From: Mallotus nudiflorus
Lineage: Eukaryota; Streptophyta; Magnoliopsida; Malpighiales; Euphorbiaceae
Direction: 5' to 3'
Assembly (NCBI GenBank): GCA_947683625.1
Contig: CANTUR010000240.1
Span: 1,552,501-1,616,500 of the forward strand
DNA: 64,000 nucleotides
The first letter of the stretch is position 1; each line of letters starts with the position of its first letter. Both the position numbers and the translations under genes were made by a program. Of the stretch, positions 10,904-21,332 are shown one piece after another. The notes under the pieces were generated by a model. It worked only from the letters and a program-made list of their open reading frames with translations. It was not told the origin of the DNA and did not search any database.

Positions 10904-12067
10904 TGGAATTGAAGTAAGGTACAATTTACACATTTTTATTTTGAGGTACAATTTTTATATTCCTTTTTTTATTTCATCATTATTTTTTTCATTTTAGAAT
11001 AGCATAATTACTTCATGTTTTTATTTGCAAATATATATTTATAATGTCTTGATATACACATTCTTTTCTATTTCACATTATTTATTTATTTAGTACTAAG
11101 TTTAGTATACTAATTCACCCACATTTCTTTATTACTAGGTTTATTTTTAGTATACAATTGGTTTATGATTAGTTTTCTATTCTATTTTGCACACATTTTC
11201 ATTATACTATCACATTTGTCTATTTAAACACCACACATCCACACAATGCCAGACATTGTTATGACTCGTCAACCATTGACTAGTCGTAACAGTGACATGA
11301 GTTGACGAGTCGTCACTTATGGACGACTCATCAAAATGGCCATTAAATATAAAGGTTCAGTCACGACTCGCCAACCATTGACAAGTCATAACAGTGGGCT
11401 ATGGTGACGAGTCATCAAGTATTGATGACTCATAACAGACGAAATTGGTAACAAGTCGTCACACGTTGACTACTTGTTCATGCATAAAACTTTTCCAAGA
11501 CATGCATCACATTTCCCTCAGTCCACTCACAAATGTATATTTATGTACATTTGTCTATATTTCTAATAATTATAATTAACTTAGTTATATATATATATAT
11601 ATATATATATTACTATCTTTCCAATTACTTCATTTGTCCTATTCTATTTATATTCTAACCAAATTCACCTTTTTAAATGAAAAATTTGTTTATTTTCCAA
11701 GAATGGACATGTCCTTTCCCATCTAGACACTCCTTTTCACCATAACTTACACCCCTATCCCTTACACACCTATTACACCTATAAATAAACCCTTTTGACT
11801 ACCCTCTCTCCCATATTTCCATTCATTTACTTCCAGAACGAATTTTGCTATCATTTCTTCTCTATTTTATTCTCTACTCTTACTTTTTTATCTTCTCTAT
11901 TCTCTATTCCATAACCATTTCAACTTTTCATTTCTCTATATCCTTCTCCCTCACACTCACACCCTAACTGAATCACCCTCATTATATCTCTTTATTTTCT
12001 TTGTTTCAGTTTTTTATTTTCATTTTTTATTCTCTATTTTACATTCCATTCGAGTAAGCCTATCTCC
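10904..12067 (+). other. Athila spacer between integrase and third ORF
   Basis: No coding sequence is visible. The stretch contains a cluster of TGACG/CGTCA motifs (11253-11490), a TA dinucleotide run at 11586-11611, and a long pyrimidine-rich tract (about 11800-12060) just before the ATG of the third ORF. The tract could be a leader or splice acceptor for a subgenomic transcript. Confidence 0.5.
11253..11490. repeat. Cluster of TGACG/CGTCA palindromic motifs
   Basis: About nine half sites occur in both orientations (ACTCGTCA, TGACGAGTCGTCA, GACGACTCATC, TGACGAGTCATCA, AAGTCGTCAC and similar), linked by repeated AACCATTGAC and CATAACAGT text. Similar GAGTCATC units lie in the 5' LTR at 4138-4212. 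TGACG is the known core of plant bZIP (TGA factor) sites; whether these sites are bound is inference. Confidence 0.55.
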
Positions 12068-13356
12068 ATGGGTAAGACAAGAGGATCTTCATCCAAAAGA
12101 CCACACATTGAGGAGGAACCACATCAAGAAGAGGAGGAAAATCTTTCAAAAACTTACAAAGCCAAGTTCATAATCCTTACCCATGAAGAAGGTGCTAGGT
12201 TGACAACAATACGGTTTAGGGAAATCTTGGGTTGTAAGTACATTCCTAACTCTCTTTTGAATGATGTTGGTATGCTTGAATCCTATAATCAATTATTAAC
12301 ACAATATGGACTTATGAAATTTATTTCTATGCATGAAGAAACCATTGTTGATTTGATTACTGAATTTTATACTACTTTGGATGTTAATGCTAAAAATTCA
12401 TAAATTTTAGAATTTCGTATGGAAGGGAAGCCACATCAACTTACGTATTCTTTTATGAATCGAGTTTTCGATTTTAAAAAGGATGGATTATGTGATCCCC
12501 CTTCTTCTTATAAGTCTAATGATTTCTGGAAGTTTTTGACTAGTTTGCATACACCATTTGATTCTAGGAAAGACAAGGCTATATTTATCAAGGACTTAAA
12601 ATATTAGTTGTTACATAAGGTGCTTGCTTGTGTCATTTTCCATAAAACTAAATTCAATAGGGTTTCTACCCAAGAATTATTTTTAATGTGGTGCATTCAT
12701 AATAAGAAACAAGTATGTTGGACTTACTAGATTTTTAATCAAATTCTAGCTTGTGCCTCACGTAAAGATGCACCTTTAACCCATGGACATGTAGTTACCA
12801 TTATTGCAAAATTTTTGAATGTTAACATTGCTAACTATACTCATTTTGCTAAGCATTCTTATTTTACTAACCAAGCTTTTATACGAGGATAAGTAGTGGA
12901 TGCTAATTTTTGTGTCATTCCCGCTCGTTCACGATCTTGTTGGTGAGGCATTAGGAGACCTCCACAGGATGAGGATTCTCAAGAAGAGGAAATTGGTTCT
13001 GATGAAGAGAGTGACCCTAAGGAAGAATTACCTTAACCCATAGCCTTGGGTGATGTTCCTAAGCTTACTTACCCTCTCCAAAGTGCACCAGGTTCTTCAA
13101 GTGACTACCCACCCATATGAGATCAGATTTTGAACAACCAAATTGCCATGCAAGGGAAATTGAATACCTTGGATCATCATCAATAAGAACTCAATCATCA
13201 CTAACGCAAAATGGAGTACAAATTGAACCAGTACTTCATTCAAACCGGACTCTAGATTGATTCTCCATCAACCACTCCTATCGATGACTAAGGGAGTATT
13301 TCTTATCCTTACCCTTACATTACTTTTCCTTACATTGAGGAAAATGCATGTTTTTA
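12068..13356 (+). pseudogene. Athila third ORF (ATHILA ORF-like, env position), broken
   Basis: A single frame runs from the ATG at 12068 to about 13356 and is interrupted by several stops, the first at 12401-12403, others at 12605, 12728 and later. The N terminus is basic and acidic (MGKTRGSSSKRP, then a Glu-rich run). The middle holds the conserved-looking segment FWKFLTSLHTPFD followed by ACVIFHKTKFNRVSTQELF, which fits the ATHILA ORF1-type protein of plant Athila elements. The C-terminal third is acidic and low complexity. Its place between integrase and the polypurine tract is where some Athila elements carry an env-like ORF. I see no clear signal peptide or membrane segment, so I do not call it an envelope protein. 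Function unknown. Confidence 0.7.
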
Positions 13357-13372
13357 AGTGTGGGGGAAGGGA
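13356..13372 (+). promoter_or_regulatory. Polypurine tract of the Athila element
   Basis: AAGTGTGGGGGAAGGGA directly after the third ORF matches the typical AAGTGTGGGGGA plus-strand primer site of plant Athila elements. Confidence 0.75.
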
Positions 13373-14447
13373 TAATGATATTAGTATTAGTATATTATTG
13401 GTATATGTTTGTTTAGTATATTAATGGTATATGTTTGTTTTATTCTACATCTTTTTGTTTAAGTTTCACATGTTTATGCATTTGCATTCATTTTGCCATT
13501 CATTTTGCTCCCATATTTAATAAGTAGCTATCCTTAATAGTCTTTTTTATTTTGATTGAAGTTGAATTTTTAGTAATTTTCTTTTTTAACTTTCATTGCT
13601 CAATTGGTAAAAAATTTTAACATTTCATGTAGTATGAGTAGTAAGTTTATGTTTTTATCTCTTTTTACTATTTCTAAAATTTTATTAATGTATTAGCCAA
13701 TTTGCTAATTATGCTTAGGCTAGGTAGTAATGATTTAAGCTTAGGTTTTTTTTAGAGTCTTAAGTGGCTTTAAAGAAATTATAGCCATAATACTAATACA
13801 CTTGCTTTTCAATAATGGATGAGGACATTTGTGAAAAAAAAAAGAGAAAATAAGTGAATAATGCTTGTGATGTGATGCATCTTGAGTAAGTTATGTGCAA
13901 TTGAGTATGCTCCTTAGTTGCATTCATTCGAAAAGAGTGTATAATGTCATAAGTAGATGCAACTCGAGTAAGTTGTGCACATTTGTGTTTGCTCCTCATT
14001 TGCATTCATTCAGAATGAGTACATTTAGCAAAAAGGAGTATGAATATATGTATAAAAATTCCATGAGAAGAGTAATTTGATGAGTGTGCTTCATATTGTC
14101 TCAAGGTTGCTTTTTGCCTCTACAATCCCTAAGTTTGAAGCATGACTATTTTGGATAAATAGCTTGATTAGAACTTTGACTTTGCATTTTTTATTTTATT
14201 CTTAGTAGATTGAGATAAATTAGTGAACTTGTTGCTTATACTATGAGACTTATTTATTTTACCATTGTTGAGCATTTGAAAGTATGACTATTGAACTATA
14301 TTTTTCTTTAACTTCATTCATGATTGAAATGACTTGATGAGGATGCTATATTCTTTTGGGAGTAGATGAAAATTTTGCTTAACTTTTCTATGCTTTGATC
14401 ATTTCTTGCTTGAGGGCAAGCAAGGTCTCTAGGACTTAGTATAGAGT
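13373..14447 (+). other. Region after the Athila polypurine tract, 3' LTR not recognisable
   Basis: A 3' LTR should begin here, but I see no stretch matching the 5' LTR at 3897-5396. The AT-rich text holds a duplicated pair of GTAAGTTGTGC-type units (13880-14010) and a TTGAGGGCAAGCAAGG motif (14410-14425), of the kind that usually precedes a polypurine tract in this lineage. The last 18 bases (14430-14447) are an exact inverted copy of 5348-5365 from the end of the 5' LTR. Confidence 0.5.
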
Positions 14448-14845
14448 GTGGTCACATGCGTAGAAAGGGATTTTTGCATATGGCCACACCAAGTGTGCGT
14501 AGCCACGTATATTGTGCATTTTCACCTGCACTTTAATTCTCTACTTGCTCTTCTCAAGTTTCATGTGCACTATTCTAAGGGTTGGTTCCCAGGGATTTTA
14601 CACCATTTGGATGAGTTTCTAGAGTTTATTTTGCCAAATTTAGCTACAATTTTCACAATGTCAAAGCATAACTTAATGGCTCAATGATTGATTTTGCATA
14701 CTAGTGGGGTCGGTTAGGTGTTTTAAGTATGCACATTTTAGAGGTGTTATGAATGAGCAAACTATAGTCATCTCTAGGATTTATTTAATCATTGGACCTT
14801 TTTAGGAATAGTAAAATTTTGAGATATGACAAACATCATAAATCT
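14448..14845 (+). repeat. Repeat X, left arm, blocks c and d
   Basis: Positions 14560-14845 match the right arm in reverse complement (about 31415-32090). Shared text includes ACTAGTGGGGTC, ATGAATGAGCAAACT and GGTTGGTTCC. 14448-14530 matches more weakly the region 32120-32202 with 34542-34560. The match ends abruptly near 14845, where Tat integrase sequence starts. Confidence 0.7.
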
Positions 14846-15429
14846 TCTCCTTACTTACCACTAGGAAATGGGGCCATTCAAGCTACAAGCAAGAATATCA
14901 AGAAGATTTTATAAAAAAAAATGGCTCAAAATTATTGAGATTAGGCAAACAGATTGCCATATGCCTTATGGGGGTACTGAACAATAGTTAGGACTTCAAC
15001 TGAAGTAACTCTTTTCTCGCTAGTATACATATCAGAAGCACTACTTCCAGTTGGAACAGAAATCAAGTTTCTGTAGGTAGCTATCGAATATGAACTGTTA
15101 GAAGTACAATGGGCTTAATAGAGGCACATTAATGTCACCCTCTTAAACAGTCAAAGGCTTAAGGCTCTATACCATACATAGTTATATCAGGCTTGGCTAG
15201 CCAAAACCTTCAACAAGAATGTAAAACATAAGAGTATGAAAGTAAGAGATTAGGTGTTAAAATGAGGCAAAATGTTCCAAACCCAAAAGGGAAATTTAGA
15301 CTAAACTGGGAAGGCCCATACTTGGTCAAACATGTCTTATCGAAAGGAGTAGTAAAGCTAATGGATTATGAAGGATGTGAAATCTCTGAACTTGTCAATA
15401 TAGACCACTTGAAAAAGTATTACATTTAA
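14846..15429 (+). pseudogene. Tat-lineage Ty3/gypsy integrase, C-terminal remnant
   Basis: Translation shows the end of an integrase core and its C-terminal domain: a PYLPLGNGAIQATSKN segment, where the Glu of the usual NGAVEAANKN motif has become Gln; a YALWGY...RTSTEVTLFSLVYISEALLPV segment; and, after a frameshift near 15250, KGKFRLNWEGPYLVKHVLS ending in HLKKYYI before a TAA at 15427-15429. The text is that of Tat/Ogre-type elements. No RT or integrase N-terminus lies upstream, because the sequence switches to repeat X at 14845. Stops and a frameshift break the frame. Confidence 0.85.
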
Positions 15430-16469
15430 GGCATAAAAAAAATCCCGCTGAGTTGAAAACTTAAAAACAAAAGTTGAGGCAAAAGTTAAGGAACTCCTGC
15501 TAGGTTGAAAACCCTATATGGGCTACCTAGGAAAAAGTTAGGGAAAAGGAGAAAATAATTAATTAGAAAACCTGAGAGGGCTAGTTAAGGATAGGGGTAG
15601 GAGAAAATAATTAATTAGAAAACCTGAGAGGGCTAGTTAAGGATAGGGGTAACCTCAAGTTCGAAATTTGTATGAATGCAACCATGCTTTTTTTAAATGA
15701 CTTCAATGAAATGTGAATGATTGCCAATTTAAGAAAAATGTCTTTGAGGAATGCAACACATTTTATCATCATGAAGTGCATCAAGCATGATTTGCATTTT
15801 CTTTCATTACATAACCACAGTTCTTAACTTTCTCTTCAAGATTAGCCACTATCATTAAAGCCTTAAAAAAAAGAACCCAACTAGGTGTGAAGAGCTCTAA
15901 GAGGAGACGCCCTAGGCAAAAAAGGGAAAAAAAAGAAACCCAGCTAAGTGCAAAAAGCTTCGAAAAGAGACACCTTAGGGAAAAGGGAAAAATAAAAGAG
16001 GCAGGCAAGAGCAATGTCAAACATTATCAATGATACATAGCAAAAAGCATATACAATTATCATCATATAAGTATCATACATCACATGCAGAACAAAAGCC
16101 CAGACATAACACCTAGAGTCTATAACCTTAGGAAGATGATATAACAAAGCAAACCACAGGCCAAAAGTCCTACACCTAGCTCCTAAAATAACTACATCGG
16201 TCATCGCTGCTATTAGAAGCAAGCACCAATCCTACTAAAGCACCTCACTCATCTGATCAAGGCTCATCATCATTCATCATAAAGGATGATAGCCATGACT
16301 CCAGCTCAATAATACAATCACGATAAGTCGTGCGCTCCCACTCCTATTCACAGCTAGCGTGATGGTGTTAATCTTGCATAACATACTGCACATCATACAC
16401 ATATACATAAAACATGTGCATAAAATAAACAAGTAAAATAAAGAAGGCATACCCTCTGAGTAGTTGCAA
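15430..16469 (+). other. Tat 3' untranslated region with short tandem duplications
   Basis: The text just after the integrase stop (CCCGCTGAGTTGAAAAC and GCTAGGTTGAAAACC) is of the kind found between integrase and the 3' LTR in Tat elements. A 52-bp unit is duplicated in tandem at 15548-15599 and 15600-15651. A looser module pair lies at 15880-15970 (repeated GAGACRCC..AGGgaAAA text). Open frames on the minus strand here (15781-16222) look non-coding. Confidence 0.55.
15548..15651. repeat. 52-bp perfect tandem duplication
   Basis: The unit starting GGAGAAAATAATTAATTAG and ending GGATAGGGGTA occurs twice back to back with no visible differences, which implies a recent slippage or duplication event within old DNA. 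Confidence 0.9.
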
Positions 16470-17800
16470 AATCCAAAAAGCATTACTGCACACTCTCTGT
16501 AATGGTATACCAATATTGACCAAAGGAGATGAGCATCTACAAAAGCGAGTAAATAAGTCAATCACCACTCACCAAATAAATGAAACAAAGGCAAAATAAG
16601 TGAATTAAGAAACAAACATGAGTAGCATTAAGAGGACCAACACCTAACTAAAGAAATCTAGGACAAGGCATATTAAAATGCATTACTCTACCAAAGATAT
16701 CCATCCCAAACAAAGCCAACGATAGCTGAACCATTAAGTCCCCAAGAATAGTACTACTAGAAGTCACATCGCTAGTATGGGTAGTGCCCTCAATACAGAA
16801 CATGCTCTTATTCTCCTCAAAATGGACCCCATATCTCTTACAATAAGATCCTTATTATTGCAAATAAGCTCTTATAACTTGTGTTAATTATAGTTTATTA
16901 CTAACAAAGTTTGTTACATGCTTGTAAAAAACAGGAATAAAAGCCTACTGGATTAAAGGAAACAACTCTCGACAATCCACGCGATGGTCCATAAGATGCA
17001 TCTGCCTAAGGAGATAGAGGTGGAGGAAAAGTTCCATTGGCCACTGCATTAATCAGCTAAGGGATCAACACATCAGCATAAGGCAAGCCTGCACTCTCTA
17101 AGAAATGCTCAAAGGAGTATCCTATCATGGCAACAACAAGATCATCACCATTAAGCTTATGGCCCTAGAACATGTCACTGAGGGGAGGAACAGGGACTCC
17201 CCTCACAAACATACCATCTCACAAATGATGGACTCACTCACCCAAATACCACACTTTACTAGTAAGGTCAGAGAGCAACAGTTATCTCTCCATCAACTAC
17301 CATGCAGTCACCATCTCTATTGTCTAATGTAACCTCACCACTCACCTGCAAAGGAAGATATGCTCAAAATGCAAGAATGAACAAAGAATCTCTAAAAGAA
17401 CCAATACAGTAGGAGTCAAACATACCTGATCAAGGGATAGCTTGCCTATATATTCCAGAGCCACTATGCAATCCTTAATCAAATTAGCAGTCCTCCTAAT
17501 CCAGCAAGAATCATGAGAAAAGCCATCCTCTAGGAAATCCTCAATAGTCAGATAAGGGAAAACCCCGAACTCATAAGCCTACATCTATTAAAATCAGTAA
17601 TTCAGAAATAACAAACTAAAGATAAAGAGTAAAAAGAACATACACTAGAACTCCTACTCACATCTAACATAAATAAGTCTAAGAGGGTTACCCTAAGCAC
17701 TAGACGGACCATCAGTACGAGTCCCCGTAGTAGAAGTCCTTGCTCTAGTAGCCTCAGTGAAGTTACCCTTCTCATCCAAAAAGATATCCTATAAACCCTT
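16470..17800 (-). pseudogene. Unrecognised broken coding block, possibly spliced
   Basis: Reading the minus strand gives several stretches of protein-like text separated by stops and non-coding gaps. From upstream to downstream these are: 17800-17690 (FLDEKGNFTEATRARTST), 17585-17410 (AYEFGVFPYLTIEDFLEDG then IRRTANLIKDCIVALEYIG), 17335-17010 (GEVTLDNRDGDCMVVDGEI, then NGDDLVVAMIGYSFEHFLES and INAVANGTFPPPLSP), 16830-16680 (MFCIEGTTHTSDVTSSSTIL then GDLMVQLSLALFGMDIFGR) and 16560-16480 (DAHLLWSILVYHYRECAV). Composition and lack of low complexity suggest a former gene or transposon ORF of about 400-500 residues. TTTGCAGGT (near 17345) and TTTTGTAG (near 16540) resemble splice acceptors. I do not recognise the family. 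It could be an extra ORF of a Tat/Ogre element, since it lies next to Tat remnants, or a captured host gene fragment. Confidence 0.4.
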
Positions 17801-17969
17801 CAGAATGTAGGGAACTCCATCTTATGTAGAAAAAATGAAAATACAAAAGCAAAAACATAGCCCGAAACACAAAAGGGGTTAAGAAGAGTTGGAAAACAAT
17901 CAAAGAAGTATGAAAGAAGCCTCCCCAAACCTCTAAAACATGCATTTAAATAAGCGTAGAGAGGGAAGG

Positions 17970-18215
17970 TGTTATAGCCCGATATTTTTAAAAAATTATT
18001 TAATTAATTTTAGGATATGTAGCATTAACAAAAATTTTAAATTTTTATATATTACGATTATTATGTGTAATTTAATTTTAGTGTTATATATTATTATTTA
18101 TTTATCCATTAATGTTATTATTGTGATTATTTATGAATAGTATTAAATTATTTTATTTTAAATATTTTAATTTATAGCAATGGATTTAATTTAAAAGTAA
18201 TTATTTAATTCAAAA

Positions 18216-18273
<58 letters not shown>

Positions 18274-20857
18274 GTTATTATTATTATCATTATTATTATA
18301 ATATGTGTGTTGATGTATTTTTTCTTCTCCTAACTAATTAATATATAAAAAAAAAACATGACATCAAATTTTCAAGTTTCCTTTTCTCCCTCCTTTCTCT
18401 TTTTCCTTTTTTTTTTTTTTTGCTTTCTCTTATTCTTCTTTCGGTTTCTGCCAGCACCACCACTGAGCCATCGCCAGCCACCATAGAACCACCACCACCT
18501 TGCCAGCATCACCTCTCCTCTTCCCTTCCCTTCTGCCGCCATCTGTAGCCTTCTTCTTCCCTCTCACCGGCGAGAAGCAGAAACACAACAACAGTAGTAG
18601 CAGCAACACCGACATTGATTTTGGCTATGAGAGCTCATGTTTTAGGGCTCAATCGACTTCTCTCGGTCTGAGCAAGCTCATTCTCAAGTCATTTTGAGCT
18701 TAGTACGTCCGATTAGTGATTATGCTCAAGTTTTAGTTTAGGTTTACTTGAATTTCTTATTTATTTTTAGCTTGATTTTGTGTCATTCATACTGAATTCC
18801 TTTATAAATGCTATTATATGCATCTAAAGCTACTCACATATATTTTTGTTTGATTTTTCTGAATTAATTTGAAATTTGGTGTTTTAGTTTTCCAACGAGT
18901 CACAATTATGGTGACCCTTGCTTGAAAATTTTTATATCTTTAATAAATTGTTTAAATTATTTCGTTTATAGTTTGTGAAGAAATTTTAGTGAAATTCATT
19001 TAGATTTTCAGTTATGAATTTATTTAGTTTTTTTTTTAAATAAGGTGAATTTTATTAATTATATGATTTTTATTGAAAATAATACTAATTAGTAAATTCA
19101 ATATAAACCTTAAGCTTTAGATTTAAGAAAATAATTTTTTATGAATTTATAGTAATTTTGGTTAATTTTTGAAAAATATTTAGTATTCTCGTAATTTTTG
19201 GAAAAATTAGTAAATTTTATACTTTAATTGAAATTATTGTTAATTAGTATGTTTTGAATAATTTTTTAATAACAAATAGTATTAAAATAATTTTTTACAT
19301 ATTATTTACTATTTTTAGCTAATTATTAATCATTTTTGAAATTATACTTAAATAATAGCTTATTTATTATTTTTATGATTAAAATGGATTTTTATTTATT
19401 TTTATAATATAATTGAGTAATTTAAGTAATTAATTGTACTTTATGCGATTTAACCTTGAGTATTTGAAAAATGGGATTTTTACTAATATTATTTAACTCT
19501 ATTTGAGATTTTATTAAATTAATTTGAAAATAAATTATCTTTAATGTTTTTGTTAATTAAATAAATTGTATTGAGGTATTTTATCAATTTATATGGATTT
19601 TAATGATTTTTAATATTTATTATTAAATTTTTGGCTTTTTATGTATTTTGGTTCTCGATTGGGCGAATTGTGTAGTTTGAGAGCCCAACCTGAGAAGTTG
19701 TGCATTTGTGGATATTGAAGTGTTTTTGCTTGTAGAATTGACTGTACTTTTAGTTGAGAGACATCCATTTTACAAAGGAGACTTTGCTGAATTTTTTGTA
19801 TAATTCTCATAAAACATGACATCGGGTCGATCCTGAGTTTTTAATTTTTAGTTAAGTTGTGTCCTAGATTGAGTCACTCCTTAAAATTTCTAGAAGTATA
19901 AAATTAGGAGTTTGATTCTAATATTATTACTATTTATTTCATTTTATGTAGTTGCACGGAGACCGAGACCTATTAAACCAAGCCAGTCCATCTTTTTTAG
20001 AGGAGCGCACAAATGTGAGTTATTATTATATATATGCATTGCATGTAGAATACATAATTATGAGCATCCATATTTTTATAATGTATTTCAATATGATTTA
20101 TTTAATTAAATGATTATGTGTATGTTTGGTATATATTCGGAATATATTTTGTATGTTTTGGCTATATATATTTGGTATATATATGGTATAGAATTAGTAT
20201 ATATTTGGTATATAATTGTTATGTTTCTTTAAAAATGGATGCTATCATGTTTAAATTATGCATATTATTATTTTTAATAATTATAAGATTTATTTGAAGG
20301 ATAACAGTAGAACGTGCTACCTAATGGGTTGTACTAGGACTGTATACGTACCAGTGCATTAGATTTTTATTATTTAATATTATGAAATTATTTTATGAGA
20401 TTTGATTAATTGATTATGGATATTTATAGTGAGAGAGTGGTGTGATTACGAGAGCTTGGTTGACCTAGTGTCTCGGGGCCACTCACACTAATAGTAAGAT
20501 TACGGGAGCTCAATTTACTTAGTGTCTTAAGTCCAATCTACTGTCCAGAAAATGAAAAAGAGAAATAATTTGGAATTAAGTGAGCTTGTTGGCTAGTGAG
20601 ATTTAGTGATAGAGGTTGCGAACTATTTAGGATTCTACTCCAATCATTCACTTAAAATAAACTTTTCTGCATCTATTATTATATAAAAATGGATTTCAGC
20701 ATCTATATGAAATGCATGTTTATATATATATATATTCCTGTTTATTTTTTTATTATATTTGCATGTGTTTTTATTTTAAGGCTTGTTATAGATTCCAGAT
20801 TTGAAAGAATTCTCGTTCCCTAGCGCCGGTCATGACTCCTCGCTTTAGGTCATGACA
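17970..20857 (+). repeat. 5' LTR of the Tekay-like element
   Basis: It starts TGTTATAGCCCG and ends GGTCATGACA. It is 2888 bp and lacks a block of about 340 bp that is present in the 3' LTR at 29965-30310. It contains an (ATT)n run at 18217-18300, a C-rich CACCACCACC tract at 18450-18560 whose short ORF is not a gene, and a pair of GGGAGCT/TTAGTGTCT modules at 20430-20530. Confidence 0.9.
18217..18300. repeat. (ATT)n microsatellite in the 5' LTR
   Basis: The trinucleotide run has a few interruptions; the matching run in the 3' LTR is longer (27426-27526). Confidence 0.95.
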
Positions 20858-20861
20858 AAGT

Positions 20862-20874
20862 TGGTATTAGAGCC
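20862..20874 (+). promoter_or_regulatory. Primer binding site, initiator tRNA-Met type
   Basis: TGGTATTAGAGCC lies four bases inside the 5' LTR; the canonical form is TGGTATCAGAGCC. The one difference is C-to-T. Confidence 0.85.
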
Positions 20875-21332
20875 TAGGTTATTAGTGTTGTGGACCTAGG
20901 TTATCAGAGTTGTGTTTTCTTTGAAACTACTGTAGTAAACTAGGTTCGATTATATCTTTAATAAGTTTTCCTGGATATAGTTTTTTGCATAATTGTTAGG
21001 ATTTCTATTCATCGATTGTTTGTTGTCTTTTTTTTTTTGAATTTCATTGGTTTTTATCTTTTCAGAATGAGGAGATGAGCATGTGTTGCTCCACTGATCA
21101 TTAAAGTTGAAGATGATGAGTCCTTTTAAGATGAGGTTGTATCCTAAGAGCCACCAGTCATGTGTAGAGGCAGAGGAATAGGTAGACCTTGAGGAGCGAT
21201 AGGTCACCATAGGTAGAGAGAGCTACATGAAAAGGAATATGCAATGCAGGAGTTTGAGGAAGCTGTTATAACTTCAGCCACACTATAGATGCAGCATAGT
21301 TATTAGTAAGGTATATATAACCCTAAGGCAGC
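20875..21332 (+). pseudogene. gag: Leader and start of gag of the Tekay-like element
   Basis: An ATG at 21067 begins a gag-like N-terminus with repeated stops. The fragment VMCRGRGIGRP (an Arg/Gly-rich patch usual near the N-terminus of Del/Tekay gag) is readable around 21158-21190. The frame ends at 21332, where a piece of the element's own LTR is spliced in. Too short and broken for function. Confidence 0.55.

Larger units (their letters stand above)
3897..14447 (+). mobile_element. Athila-lineage Ty3/gypsy retrotransposon, decayed
   Basis: The order is LTR, tRNA-Asp-type PBS, gag, protease, RT, RNase H, integrase, spacer, third ORF, polypurine tract. This gene order, with a third ORF downstream of integrase and the TGGCGCC-type PBS, is that of the plant Athila lineage. 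The limits were set by comparison with the inverted X copy: X sequence stops at 3896 and resumes at 14448, with GTGGT on both sides as a likely 5-bp target duplication. A 3' LTR matching the 5' LTR was not found, so the right end is damaged. All coding parts carry stops or frameshifts. Confidence 0.8.

Noticed and set aside
15781..16222. Minus-strand ORFs over the Tat 3' region
   Set aside because: They read Leu/Phe-rich text from A-rich untranslated sequence; no features of a real protein.
18430..18697. Short ORFs on both strands in a GC-richer tract
   Set aside because: The tract is part of the Tekay-like LTR and recurs in the 3' LTR with a broken frame.
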